Assembly: GCA_013399015.1 (NCBI GenBank)
Contig: VWZX01010107.1
Coordinates: 310,001 to 374,000, forward strand
DNA: 64,000 nucleotides
Reading direction: 5' to 3'
Source of the DNA: Galbula dea
Taxonomy: Eukaryota > Chordata > Aves > Piciformes > Galbulidae
Shown: piece by piece, positions 1 to 12,900 of the stretch
Position numbering within the stretch: position 1 is the stretch's first letter
Layout of the letters: every line of letters starts with the position of its first letter
Made by a program: the position numbers and the translations under genes
Notes under the pieces: model-generated
Seen by the model: only the letters and a program-made list of their open reading frames with translations
What the model was told of the DNA's origin: nothing
Database searches by the model: none

Positions 1-1836
1 TACAGTATAGCAGGTTTTTATTTTCCCAGTCAAGGGACATACTCTTCTGATGTCTATCTACAGCTATAATTACAATATATGGCAAGGGGTTTTCCCCCTC
101 CACTGAGTCCAAAGTAATGAGATTAAGCATGATAAAAATGCAAACTTCAGTTGCTTTTCAAATCTTCAGATTTACTCAAAGACATTTCTGTTAAAACAGT
201 TATGAAACCATGAAAATTACGGACAGAGAACATCTGTTCCTGGAGAAATTGACAAGAAGGGACATGGTTTTGTATACAAATCATTTCCCTTGATCTAAAA
301 AGCAAGCAGAAAGTATTCTTGAAGAGTTGGCAAGTCTACATCTGTAAGAAAATTGTTAAACACTGTAAAATGTGGGTCACTACACTGAATCCTTCAAAGC
401 AGAAGTGTCCATTTTTAAAAGTGTGTAATTTGGATTCCATGTGCAATAAGAATATCTTACAGACCTGTCTCAGTACTGCTAATACCAATTCTCTCAGTAC
501 TCTTAATGATGACAGGACTTTTGTTCTAAGTGGTGTCAGCTGCTGACAGTTTTTTGAACAACATAGCACACATCCCTCTCTAAAAGAAAAGACAGGAACA
601 TCAGGTTCTGCTTTATCTTTTTTGTGACTCATCCACTGGCAAAGGTTACGGGCCTTGTGAGAGCCTGCAAAAGCCAGGATCATTCTGAAGGAAGACCAGT
701 AGCCTAAGAATATTTCTTCCAAGGAATAATCATTGTGGGAAGACACCACAGAGTTACCATAAGGTTGCAACAAAATATTGCAATGAATTAAGCTTGCTAT
801 CTGTCAATAAAGCTTGTAGCAAAACTAATTGTAGACCATCTGCAGGGGCCTGTCGGTGTTACTAGTGCCAAAGAACAGAATATACCCACTATGGACAAGA
901 CCATTTGCTGCACAGCTTTGAAAAAAAATATTTTGCCAAATCATATTCAAAAGGAATTGTTAGAAAAATGTGCAGTTCAAGTAAAGGGGGAAAATAATTA
1001 GAGTTTTACAGTTAATCTACTTATTGTATTAGTAGAAACAACATCCATGCAAACAACCTCAGGGTCACATAATCCAAACTGTTCAATAATATTCATTCCT
1101 TACATTCAAGACAATGCTGCAATCCAAGTCCAAAGGGTAGGATAATAACAATAGTATGCACTTAAGATTGACTTCTTTACAGCTGATGAAAGTTCTCATT
1201 TCAGTCTAATCACAGGAACATCTGTGTTGTCTTTGGTGTCATGATGCAGGTGGGTGGCATTAAGCATAAGGAGAAAGCCAGATCATGTGAGGAAACTGGC
1301 AGTTTAGCTTTTTTTGTATGAGGTTCCAATGCATTAACTACTAGACATGTCTTTCAGCCAACTGCTAGAGGAAAGCAGTCTGTTGTGAAACATAAACCAG
1401 TATTTTTAAGTGTCTTGTGATGCTGTATCTCAGGTTTGCACTTTTCAGCAGTTTCTACCTTCAGATCCATTTTTGGCTAGCGTACTTGTTTGTTTGCTTT
1501 CTAAAAAGCTTTCTACCTCAAAAATGCAGGATACTTATGGTTCTTTCTGCTTATACATCAGGAACTGTGAAAACCCCACTGAAATTAATGACAAAATTCT
1601 TTTTTATTTCAATGAAAGTTAGGCCCTAAATAATTAAAGTACTTATGAAATACAGATTTTCCTTAGCCTATGCTGTAGTGATTTTGGAAAAGTATAAAAC
1701 ATACTCGTATTATAATTTCTGTTTAGTTATTCTAAGTATAAATAATTCAAAACAGCATTAGAAAACATATAAAGTTACTGATTGTCTTCAGTTTCTGTGC
1801 CTCCTTTTATCCTTCTCAGCTCTCTTCTCTTCTTAC

Positions 1837-1890
1837 CTGTGGTAATAACATTTTAGCAGCAACTAGCTCCCTTTCACATTTTGGTGACTG
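1837..1890 (-). other. unassigned candidate coding exon D
   Basis: 54 nt on the minus strand, donor CCACAG|gtaaga (strong), acceptor actaaacag (poor pyrimidine tract). Eighteen codons in phase 0 (QSPKCERELVAAKMLLPQ), which follows the phase left by candidate B. Weak on its own. Confidence 0.18.
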
Positions 1891-2744
1891 CTGTTTAGTG
1901 CTTCATTTTTAAAAAACGGAAATACAAATAGAAGTGGAGCTCAGCCATTGCTGCTATGTAATTGAGAGCAAGTAGCTGCAGGTGTGTGCTTTAAAAACTG
2001 AGGAAAATGCCTTTTAGCTTTCCTCCATTGAATCTGGCCTTGATGTGCTTCCCTAGTGGCAGAGTTGCTTCAGCTTTCTTTTTCTATCACAAAAGCCAAA
2101 TCAAGAACATAACAGTCTACTATTTAATTAAAAAATAGAAGTTAATTGTAAAAAATAAATCTGGTGTTATATTATGTATGAAACACTGAATTACTGTCTC
2201 ACCAAAATACACTACAAATAGAAACAACACAAAGACAGGAAAATTGGTAGATGCATGGGAGCTTCTGAAGCAGAAATGAGATGATCATGCAGGTCAGCCC
2301 CTGTGTTTTGATGATAAAAACTAGAAATACATAAGAAAATGCTACATTAGACTATTATCAAGAAAGGGAATCAGTAATTATGTTTACCCTATGTTGCAGT
2401 ACAAAGCAAATAAGTGTGACACTAATCTTCTTGAGAAAATTTAGCCATTTATTGCATTCATAAGCCCTTTTAAAGTTAGCTACGATTGTCCAGTAGAACT
2501 CACTGTTACAGCACATTACCAAGATACATTGTTTAAGTAATATTTGAAGAAACAATTTAGGGGATATATTTCTTTTTTGGAAAAGAAAGTAACTCATGAT
2601 GGGTGTTGGTGCTCTTTATTCTTATTAACACCTGATGCCCAGCAAGGATCAAATTAGAACATTACTTTCACAGTACAAGCTCTTTCCAACTGGTAAGATC
2701 CATAAAGAAAAAAATTAGTGGTATTGTGCAAGAAAACTACTTAC

Positions 2745-2870
2745 CTGCTCTCACATGGAGTACACTGATACCTCCAAAAGAAAAAGCCCTGAACTCAATA
2801 TGATTTACACTGAAGGTTACAGGGGGAACTCTTGCATTTACCACAATGCGGTGATCAGACTTGGGGCAAG
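2745..2870 (-). other. unassigned candidate coding exon C
   Basis: 126 nt on the minus strand with a very good donor (GAGCAG|gtaagt) and a 41-codon frame, phase 1 at both ends: CPKSDHRIVVNARVPPVTFS, then VNHIEFRAFSFGG. The acceptor (gtcaagag) is less convincing. Compatible with A in phase but not with B, so at best an alternative exon. Function unknown. Confidence 0.22.
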
Positions 2871-3637
2871 CTCTTGACCCAAAACAAACAAAAAACTCCA
2901 AACAAACAAACTCACTGAAACGAAATTAAGTTTTTCTATTGATTTCAGAATGAGGTCCTATTACTTAGTCTAGTCCATGGAGGTGTTGCACCTGTCATTC
3001 AATAACTTAACCAGTTCAGATAACCACCTGCAGATATATGTCACATTAAATCATAACATAGTATCCACCAAATGAGAATATCCTTTTTTACTTTCCTCAT
3101 GACAGATCACCAATCAAAGTCTAATGTCTTTCATTAGCATAATTTATTTTTTTTAATGTAACAGTGATATATGCTTTACAGAGGATGGGAAAATGTTACT
3201 TGGATATACGTGAACACACAATATGCTATTGTGGAATTCATTATAATGTTTTATTATTTAAAAACACCAAGAAAGCTATCTTATTTCTTGCAATTGCATA
3301 GTTTAAGCAATTAATAATGTAATCTATTCAGGCCAGAAATAAAGCTACTCTGGCACGTGCCGTTAATTTCATTGTTACGAATTGACCAAAAATAGTGACA
3401 TTATTTAATAGTAAAAGCAACCATCTCACATAAGTTCTTCAGCTGCCACATCTCAAACCAGAACTTTTGATAGGCTTTTACATCAACTGTACAATATATT
3501 TCGCAGACCTAAAGATATTTCTTAAAAAATTTAAACTCTGGTGGCCCCTAACAGTATTTAGTAAGTTTAGCTTAAAACATCTTGAATTAGGTTTAGTATT
3601 TTAAGATTTACAATTTTATCAATGGTCTTTTATTTAC

Positions 3638-3705
3638 CTGGTTGGACCTGTTTTCTGGAAACATATTGCTGCTACCACTATTGTACATGTGACTGTACTC
3701 AGTGT
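3638..3705 (-). other. unassigned candidate coding exon B
   Basis: 68 nt downstream of candidate A on the minus strand. Acceptor ctctagtatag, donor AACCAG|gtaaat. Reads TEYSHMYNSGSSNMFPENRS in the phase that A leaves open. A second acceptor five bases upstream would break this phase. Not recognised; it gains weight only from phase agreement with A. Confidence 0.27.
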
Positions 3706-3884
3706 CTATACTAGAGCAGCTGCTAGTGAACACCAACTAGCAAACTCTTAGATGATGGTTAATATTTAAAAATCTATTTAGACACTTCAGAGCTAAAGTC
3801 CAACTGAGTTTTCAGTACAACTTAAGCTTTTAATGCCTACCTTATTCCTGAACAGTGAATCTAGAGACTAAAAGTTTTACTTAC

Positions 3885-3971
3885 CACCATCAACAGGAGG
3901 CACTTCATCTGAAGACATTTGATCTTTCAGTTCTTCAGTAAGATGTCCCTCCTTCATTATGTTCTCAACCA
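3885..3971 (-). other. unassigned candidate coding exon A
   Basis: 87 nt with plausible splice sites on the minus strand (tcactgtag acceptor, GGTG|gtaagt donor) and a clean 28-codon frame, phase 1 at both ends: VENIMKEGHLTEELKDQMSS, then DEVPPVDG. Its composition is protein-like and helix-friendly. I do not recognise it; it is not part of CCDC66 or TASOR and does not resemble ERC2, the expected leftward neighbour. Chance cannot be excluded. Confidence 0.35.
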
Positions 3972-6900
3972 CTACAGTGAGATTGTCAAGTACAAACAAA
4001 ATCATAATCATTCACCCCTTACTACATCAACTTTTCTCAGAAGAGCAACAAAGTAGTTTAAAGGAACGCTTTTATTGGCAAAACAGTCTCCAATTTTAAA
4101 CAGCTGTGTTACTGAAGCCTGTGTTACTGCCTTTATCACATTCACATGGTGGAAGGACCTTGGCAGGAACCAAACTACCTAAGTTTGGTGGAGCTAGAAA
4201 CTTTATCCACAAAACCAGTCCCAAAAGAAATCAAATTTCTACAGTGAATATCTACCTACTAGATCAAATAAATTAAGTCCTGAAGTTAAAATAGAGAGGG
4301 AGAAATGTTTTATAATTGTCAGCTTGGCATTATATAACATTTGCCTACAAATAGGTACAAAATGGCTGCTAAGATGCAGGAATTCCTCCTTGTCGGTCTG
4401 GCACATCTATTTCTAGTGGACTGCAAATCTCAGCATATGCAACTTGCAAGTATGAATATGCCTGAGGTGTGACTGTGCAATAAGGGAGAAGGTGGCTGTC
4501 ATAACATAGTTCTTGCAAATTCAAGGAACATTTTTTTCTGTTATCACTTGATAAAGTTCTGCTTAGAGGGGAAAAAACTGTGTAAGACTATTGTCCATGG
4601 TTGTGAGTTTTCTCATTTTAAAAAAAAAGAAAGGAAAAACCAGGAAAATATCAAACTTTAACACTTAGTGAAAGTAACTACACATTTTGTTTCCATTTTG
4701 TTTCCAACTATGGTTAAATATACCATAGTAACTTTAACTTCCACATATTTTTTTTCTTCTTTATCATTTAGATGTAATCTTGAGAACAAAACTTATTTGA
4801 AGGTGCTGAAAAATGACAGAAAATTCGAAACATAGGAAGCAAAAATGAAGCCTATGAACAGCTGTAGCTCTATCCTTCCCTCACCTTTAAGGATGAAAAA
4901 ACTTGTACATTCCTGTCAACCCATTAGGACTGAGTAGCACAGCGTTCTTCTTGCAGACGTGAAAAGAAGCAGAGGAAAACCATCATCTTTGCTGAAGCCA
5001 TATAAAAATGGTGAGAAGATTCAGAACTCCAGAAAAATTAGGCAATAGAAACAAATAAAAGTAATGGTAAAATACTTTAGTGAAATTACTAGCTGGATGA
5101 AGAAATATCTATGAAAAAATTTCTATAAATTTATCACCTGTAGAGAAGGTAAAAGAAAAGCAATGGAAACCCTCAAAAATATAGCTTGTTTCCATTGTAC
5201 TAAAATAATTTCTTGCTCCTTCAGGATGTAAACCACCTATATACAAGTGAACTGTAAACTATAAATCACAAGATATTTTATGTAGGGATAAAGTATTTTG
5301 CCATGCAGTACTGAATTTATTCTGAAATCTTCAGGGCAATCAGAAAGCAGATATGCATAGAAAAAGGGAGACAGAGAAACCGTATGCTACAGCAGCAGCA
5401 GCCACTGTGAAGAGAAGGATAAATGCATTAATCACTGAAGCATAATTCAGTTAAAGATTTTTGTAAACCATGAAAGATCAGTCTACAATACAGAGCATGC
5501 TCTCTGAAGAAGCTTTGCTATTACTATTGTATGAGAACTGTATATGACCATCTTTAATATGAATAAAGGAACCAGAGAGACATTGGGATAAAACTGGAGG
5601 CAGTAATTACAACAGCAATGTTTTTAATAACATTTCTCTGCTTCTTATTTATGTATACTTTGGGTTTTCCAAAATGTATTTTTATTTCCTGCATTCTTTT
5701 TTTTTTAATACTTGACCAGGCAGCTGTGAAGAGGAGTACATTTGAAAATGAGCAGAAATATTTTTCTTAGACCAATTGCTGTAGCTGCAAATGTATTTCC
5801 TTTCTGCACAAACCTTATCTCACTGGAAATATTTTGCCTGCCTCTTTGATGCAGCTAACAGGATTGACAGTTTTGGTGTTTAAGTACAGGTGCAGTTTTA
5901 GGATACTAAACAGCACTGTGACCTGTGCTTGACAGACAGAAGTGTTAATTAAGAAATAAAAGGGAATCTGAGCAAAACTACTTTGTTGTCTTTAATGGGA
6001 AAAAAAATCAGGAACACAGGAGCATAACTAGAGAAAACAAAGTATTTTGGAAGTTGACAATTATTTAATTTATAATAGTTTACAATTATATTAGTTGAGT
6101 GAAATAGTTCTTCTGTGTTCTTGTTATAGAGCACAGATTATGGTGATCCACAATGTATTATAAGGAATACAAGTGAAGAAAGAAGATCAGGCTTTAAAAG
6201 GATTTAGTCTGACATAGCAGCAGGTACTCAGGAATGTAAGGTGAGTTCAGGTTCTATGCACATAAAAACACTACATCTTCAAGACCTCACATAGTGGCTG
6301 TTTAGCACACTCGTTACTGAACTTTCATATCATATGCTGATTAATGCAAAAGGTAAGGAAAAATGCCCAATAGCAGATAGTTTGGTTATGCTCTTTCTTG
6401 CAGGGCTCCTACCTGTGTTCAATTTTTCATGAGTAAAGGAGAACATTAGGGTGTGCAAAGGCTATGAATCTTTTGTTTCAGGTCCTTCTCAAACACTGCT
6501 CCCATCTTGTTATGTAGACAAACCACTCTGGTTGCACTCTAGTACAGGTTTTCTTTTTGTTGCCAAGCTACAGTCTTTACTTCTTGAGAAGCTGCAGGTT
6601 GTTGATTTTTTGTAGTCCTCTTCTTCCTCCCAATTTGTTTGATAAATACACTGCAGCAGCAAAGACAGCCATGGAACCAAATGATGCTATTTGTCAGTTA
6701 CCCCCTGGCAAGATGAAGCCAGCAGGAGTATAAAAGCACAAAAGAATTCCTTTAAAAGAAGAGTAATTTTCTTAAATATTGAGAAGTGATTCTCTTAAGA
6801 TAATACTTGCAATCAGCACCCAGCATGTGCAGCAGCCACATTCTGGAAGGCAAAATTGGCTGCTTCAAAGAGTTCAGCATAAAGCAGACGGTCGGGGTAC

Positions 6901-9900
6901 TGTAGTTCTCCTACACTAAGTTATTAAAAGACAAATCTTGTACGCTACTGCAGCTCAAACTGAGGTGTTCCAAAAATCACATAGTTCTATAGAACAGAAA
7001 ATGGTTAAGATCTGCATGTTGCTATTTGAAAATTAAGCTGTGGTCACCAAACTCATCCATATTAATTAGCAGGCATCTTAAAGTTTTTGCATGTCAGCTT
7101 GAAAAGTAGAACACTTTCAGAGGCATAAAAATGACTAAGACACAGGCAAGTAGAACAAAATAAACTAAGGAAGAAACTAATGAAAGAGCTGAGGGAAAGA
7201 CCAGAATTAAATACTACAATAATTAGAACTTTTATTTGTAGAAGAAAGAAACACAACTCATGGAATTATGATGTCATTATGAAATAGATACTGGAAGAAC
7301 AAGTTAAAGCTTTTATTATTCCAGCAATGGTCAGCACATTAAGTATGGAGATAATCCCTATACATACCTATACCTACATCTGGCAGTCAATTTTTAATGG
7401 AATTTAGGTTACAGTATTATCCTTGCCATTGCTATTTACTTCTCATACTAAAATGCAAGGTGGCCTAATATCCCCAAGGCTGCATATTTTCTGTGCTCAA
7501 AAACTAAATTATCTGTTTCTAGCTATTATAGCACTGCCAGTGCTATTTGTTATTACAGGAACATAAAGAAGATTCATCCATTTAAAATACTAAATCTCTC
7601 AACGTTTTGTCCTCTCTTTTCATAAGACACATTCTTTTCATGCTCTGATTTTGAAGGGAAACTATCAAAAAATAGATTATAAATATGTAGTTTTTTTCCT
7701 GAAGCTATAGTCTCTTTTCCAGTTGGATTTTTTTTCAAATGTTCATGCTATAAATATGTAGGTTTTTTCCTGAAGCTATATCTCTTTTCCAGTTGGATTT
7801 TTTTTTTCAAATGTTCATACCATAGTCTTCTATCATCTGACAATAGGATCAGTGGGGAAGTAGCTACTTCTTTTGAGGAACTGCTTCTTCATATAAGATA
7901 CAGTGATGCTGCAGACCAAGTTTTGATACAATCTCTTCACAGTTTTCCAGCACTAAAATCAGCTGCTCTTTGCTCTGGCTGGTCTATATTTTAACTGTTC
8001 CTTTATTGATGATCTAGAGATCTTCACAGTTATCAGAAGAAAAACCCACAAAAACCCACCCAAAAAGCACCTCAACCACAGCGACAGAAATAAGGGCATA
8101 ATCTCATATGTATTACTTAAGGAACAATGTCAGGTTTAGCACTCCTTGCTATCCATCTACTCAGTGACCTACAAATTCATATACTGTGCTGCACCACAAG
8201 TTTTTCCATTAGCATAGCTAACATGCATGGTTATATGGTAAAAGTGAAGAAACTGATCCACTGAAAATTAGCCCCCCATTTCTCTTCCCTTTTTTTGCCT
8301 AAATAAAAGTATTAGTCAGATCAGTTCTCAGTCCAGCTCCATGTGTGACAGCATGGAACACCTGCACTGACACAGAGAAAAGTGAGTGAAGGTGTAAGAT
8401 CTCCACTGAATCCTTTAACATAGCCAAGGAACTTCTTTCTTTCACCATGATGAAAAATAGTGGCTTAGTTGTACGAGAAAGCTTCTCATGTCTAATAGTA
8501 TCAGGCTACAGTCTGTCTAGTTGAAGATTCAGATATTAGAAACTAGAATTTATTTTTTTTAAAAAAGGAAAAAAAGAAAAAGATGCCATTTCAGAGTGCA
8601 GATCCATGTAATAACCACGTTGCCCTCTGCTGCATATGCTTTTTACAAACACAGTAAGTATACTTCTGAGATATTTTAACATTTCCTAATTTATTTCTTC
8701 ATATTTCCAACTTGTTCATGAATCATAATTTAAGTATATATCTAAATTACTGTTTATATTAAATACATATGTCTCTAAGAAAAAGGAACCATTCTTATCT
8801 AGAAAGTGCTAATTGGTTAATTGGATGAATTTAAGAGCATACTGGAATAGCATTTTTAAATTTAAAATAAATATAAGTGTAATTTGAGTAAAGAATCCTT
8901 GAGTATGTGGGGAAAAGAGCCTCTTTTCAGAGAATTTAAGCCATTGTTCTTATATGACCACTATGATAATATTTGAGAGGATGCTGAATAAAAAGTTGAA
9001 CTGGGAGCTGATAAATCCTTTGCCTTTTGTTTTCCTTTCCATATATATCCAGTTTGTAACAAATTTAAGACTCAGCCAGTACTATGCAGCTTGTATATAC
9101 AGTAACAATTCGACATTCGGCTTTGTCATCTGAAGGGAAAAAAAAAAGTCTATGTATTGATCACTTAGATGCCAGTTGTTTCCAGCCATCCTTCGGATCA
9201 TCTGTTATTATTCAGAAGTACTGTGTCCTAAGGACAGTAGAGTGCAATCATGTTTTTTTCTTAGCTGTAACTCTAATAACAAAAATGGCCTCTTACCTGT
9301 AGCAGGGCACCTATTACCAAGTGGTCATATCAGTAGGTCTCACAGCTTCTGTTGCATTCATCCTATTGGTTGTTTGGTTTGTAAATAAAAGCACTGCCAC
9401 AAATCCAGAACATTTTCAATGTACCCAGGGATAAACTATGACAGATGGATGTAGAACACAGATGGAAGGAGGGAATAGAAAGTCGTGACTGCCACGATCC
9501 ATATCATACTTATTATGAAGAAAAAAATAGCTCCATTTCTGAAGTACCCATAAAATATTTTGAGCTTGAAACTCTCATAAATCAGCTGCTGATGAATTGC
9601 CCAGCAACTTCTGCCCTTTAGACAGTCAGCAGTCCCACTGTCCCTAATTTTCTCCTTCAGCTTTTATTTTTCACCCATGACAATCAGTTCTAAGCGTCAC
9701 AGACATCATCTTTTCATTTGCCAGACCAAGATTCAAATCTGTAAGCATTTTATAATCTCCATGACCTTTCAAATGGCCTTAAAAATTTAGTTTAATTCCA
9801 TGGTGATGTTACTTGGCTTATTCAAACTTTGCAGGTATAAAAGGTCATTCAATATAACCTTAAGTGCTCATAAGTTGTTAGTTTCCTTAGCAATAAAGAA

Positions 9901-12900
9901 GAAAATAAAAACCTTTTTTTAAGAAAGAAACAGATGTGAAAAAAGACATAGACAACAGGTGATAACCTCTTCTATATAGTAGCTAGTATAGCAAGGTGTC
10001 CATAAGGAATCCCTTTCCAAATAGCTTTTATGCAAAGCTTCAGTACTTCAGAGATGACAGTTAGTTAAATCATTTATGAAATGTATCATGCACATAAAGA
10101 ACCACATAGCCTTTCTGATACTATTATTTTCAGTGTTCTGCTTCCCCCCGTGACTGAACAAAAGGATTTACCTTGATTAAATGGAAAAAAACCCCCAAAA
10201 CTGAAAACAAAACAAAAAACCCCAAAGCCCAGCTATTACAATTTTCCAAAAGTCATGTTGCATAATGCCACGTAGCCATAGAGATGAGATGAAACTGCAC
10301 TTTTCTGTGGTACTGGAGCAGTGTATATGCTATGAAAGTGAGATACCATTTAGAGCATAATTTAACATATTTGGAGAAAAATCGTATCAAATGGTTTAAC
10401 AATACTGCCCTGTTTTGCAGATGGAAAAGCAAAGTAGGGCGGGAAAAGGTTGCACCTCAATTATTCTACAATAGCAATTAAATGCGTTTCAGCTCCTGGC
10501 TGTTTCACAGACTATCTCTGCATATTACATTTGGACATTTCTGACAGCACAGTAGTAGCACACTATCTATCTAGCTCTGCACTTTAACTCCCTCAATACA
10601 ACTCAAAAAGCACATGCACTCAGTTAAGAATAATCACACAATATTTCAGGGAAAATATTTTTAATCACTGTTAGAAACAGAAAGAGTCATTGCTATGTGA
10701 GTGTTGCAGCCTCTTCCTTTGCAGCTGTACTGATACTCCTTAGAAACTTCCATTGGTCTGGCAACAATCCCATTAAAAACAAGTTATTTTCTATTTCATG
10801 TGAATAGAAGTGACAGAATTTGGCTCGGTCTTACTACTATGATCCAGTAATGTATGCTTCTGAACTACCACATGTTGTAAAAGCATATTCAATTAAAAAC
10901 ATTAGGTATGACATTATAGAACACCCTTTCAGAAACTGACAAGCTTTTATAACTTGTAAAGATTTGCACAAGTACAAAGCAATTTCTTGTAGGTACTGCA
11001 ATATTTGCTGGCAGATTTCTTTTGTTCCAGAATATAATACAGTAACACTATCAGATGTACATTTGCATTGCATTAATATAGAAAAATCACTGCTGAAGGA
11101 AGAATACACAAAACAATCACTCCCTAAACACACTGGTATATTAACTATTTTTCCTAAGTCATGTTACAGCAAAGTGTAATATTTGTATTTCCTGTGTCCT
11201 CATGGCCTATTTTAATATATGTAACTTTTCTATTTTTCCTCCCAAACAGAAACTATTGGAAAAAGTATACAAAACACTAACAGTTCTGAAGAAAAAAAAA
11301 AGGATTTTTTTTTAACATGCTGTCACCCTGTGATAATGTCACGTCATAAAAGAAGGTATGGTCTCCTTTAGTAACACTTCTCAGTTTGCAATAATAAATG
11401 GATACACAGGATTTCTTAAAGCAAGATAAATCACAATCATCTCCTCTCCTATTTATACTTCCATTATTTCATTTGAAGGTAAAAATCAACTCAGCTGATT
11501 TCTCAAAGCCACACAATTTCTAACTTATGCTGCTACTCAGAATGTTTATTATTGTCTTATCTATTATTTTTTCTGATACTACAGAGCTGCATTTATTTTC
11601 TGGTTGAGAAATAAGCACCTTCATACCTTCCCTCACTTCTGAAGTTGAGGCATCTATGCAACTCAGTATTAAGTTTACTTCATAATGCCAGAAAAGTTGG
11701 GTTTAAAAACTGGAAGCCCCAGAAGCTCAGAATATACCTTTTGCTTTTCAGATATGATCCATTACAATATGAACATATGTTTTTTCTTTCCCTCAAGGGT
11801 TCTTCTTAATAGTCCTTTTGTCCAAGTTCTAGAAATCAGAATGGTTCCAACTCTGAATAATCTTATCTGAAGAAGACAAACAATATCTTACAAACTTACG
11901 GAAATATAATTACTAGCATTCATTTGCTAAAGCTATCATTTTCTTTATATTTCTGCAGCTGGTTTAACTGATTGGTTCAGTGTCTTCTTCTACCATATTC
12001 TCTGCATGATGATTTGTCCAAGCTCTGATGAACATTCCTTATTTAATTGCTTGTTTTTATCTGAGGGGGTTTTAACAATTCATAGGCATTTTCCTCTTCA
12101 GATAAGGTGCACTTTAGAAGTGTATGTACACAGAAGAATAAAGAAGGGAAGAAAGGTAGCTGCATAACACCTGATCAAGTGCTTGCTCAGAAAAATTCAG
12201 GAGCTTGATCCATTTTTGGTATGTAGAGGATTTAACTTTCTCCCCTTTTTCTCTATTCTTTTGGCCTCCTATTAAGATGACATTTTAAAAGTACAATATA
12301 CTTTTACTTTATTAGTGTTTGATTTACTAAAGTTTTTTCTTGCTTTATGACAATAATTCATCTTTAATGGTAAGTACAAATAAACATCATTACTGTTTCA
12401 ATTACTTGGTTATTTTTTCTGCCATTTCTTGCTAAGGTTTTTGGTTGTTTTAATTTAGATTTCACTAGTGTATGTTCAAATCCATACTGATTGATTTCTT
12501 ATGAGCACAGTTTCTGTGGTCCTCACATGAGATATTTATTTTACATCTACTGTGAAATACTGCTTTTAGTTACATTAAATATTTCTGCTATGTACCAGAA
12601 CCTAGCCAGTTCACATGGAACAGGTTACTGTGCATGAAGTTGAAGAATGTATCAGTGCCAATATGATCTCTCTATCCAAAAGAAGGCTCCTTCAAGAAAA
12701 ATAGGAAAAGCTTTGACAGCCTGTTGGATTTTTATGAAGGAGAAAATGGAAGAGATAAGGAAAAAAAATCAGGCTTATTTATCTGGAGCAAAACCTCTTA
12801 GCTGTCAAAGGATAATCCCAAGATGCTTGCCATGTCTTAATTAAACGCAACACGGGTTGATAAAATGCAGAGAACCTAGCTGAACTCCCTGCTGCACAGT

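Larger units (their letters stand above)
1..3637. other. AT-rich region, no recognised gene
   Basis: Apart from candidates C and D, I see only short chance frames. A complementary AATAAA (TTTATT at 17-22) could end a leftward transcript. A 145-codon minus frame at 773-336 has no family features. Confidence 0.5.

Noticed and set aside
336..773. 145-codon minus-strand open frame near the left edge
   Set aside because: No recognisable domain, and many Cys/Leu/Phe from AT-rich DNA. Possibly 3' UTR of a leftward gene, but not supported as protein.
4885..4983. Minus-strand segment reading CKKNAVLLSPNGLTGMYKFF
   Set aside because: The frame ends in a stop two bases before the donor, so it cannot be an internal coding exon as read. 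Only its last 28 nt could be used, in another frame.
12647..12844. 65-codon plus-strand frame with a Lys/Glu-rich stretch
   Set aside because: Isolated, with no splice partners and no family resemblance.
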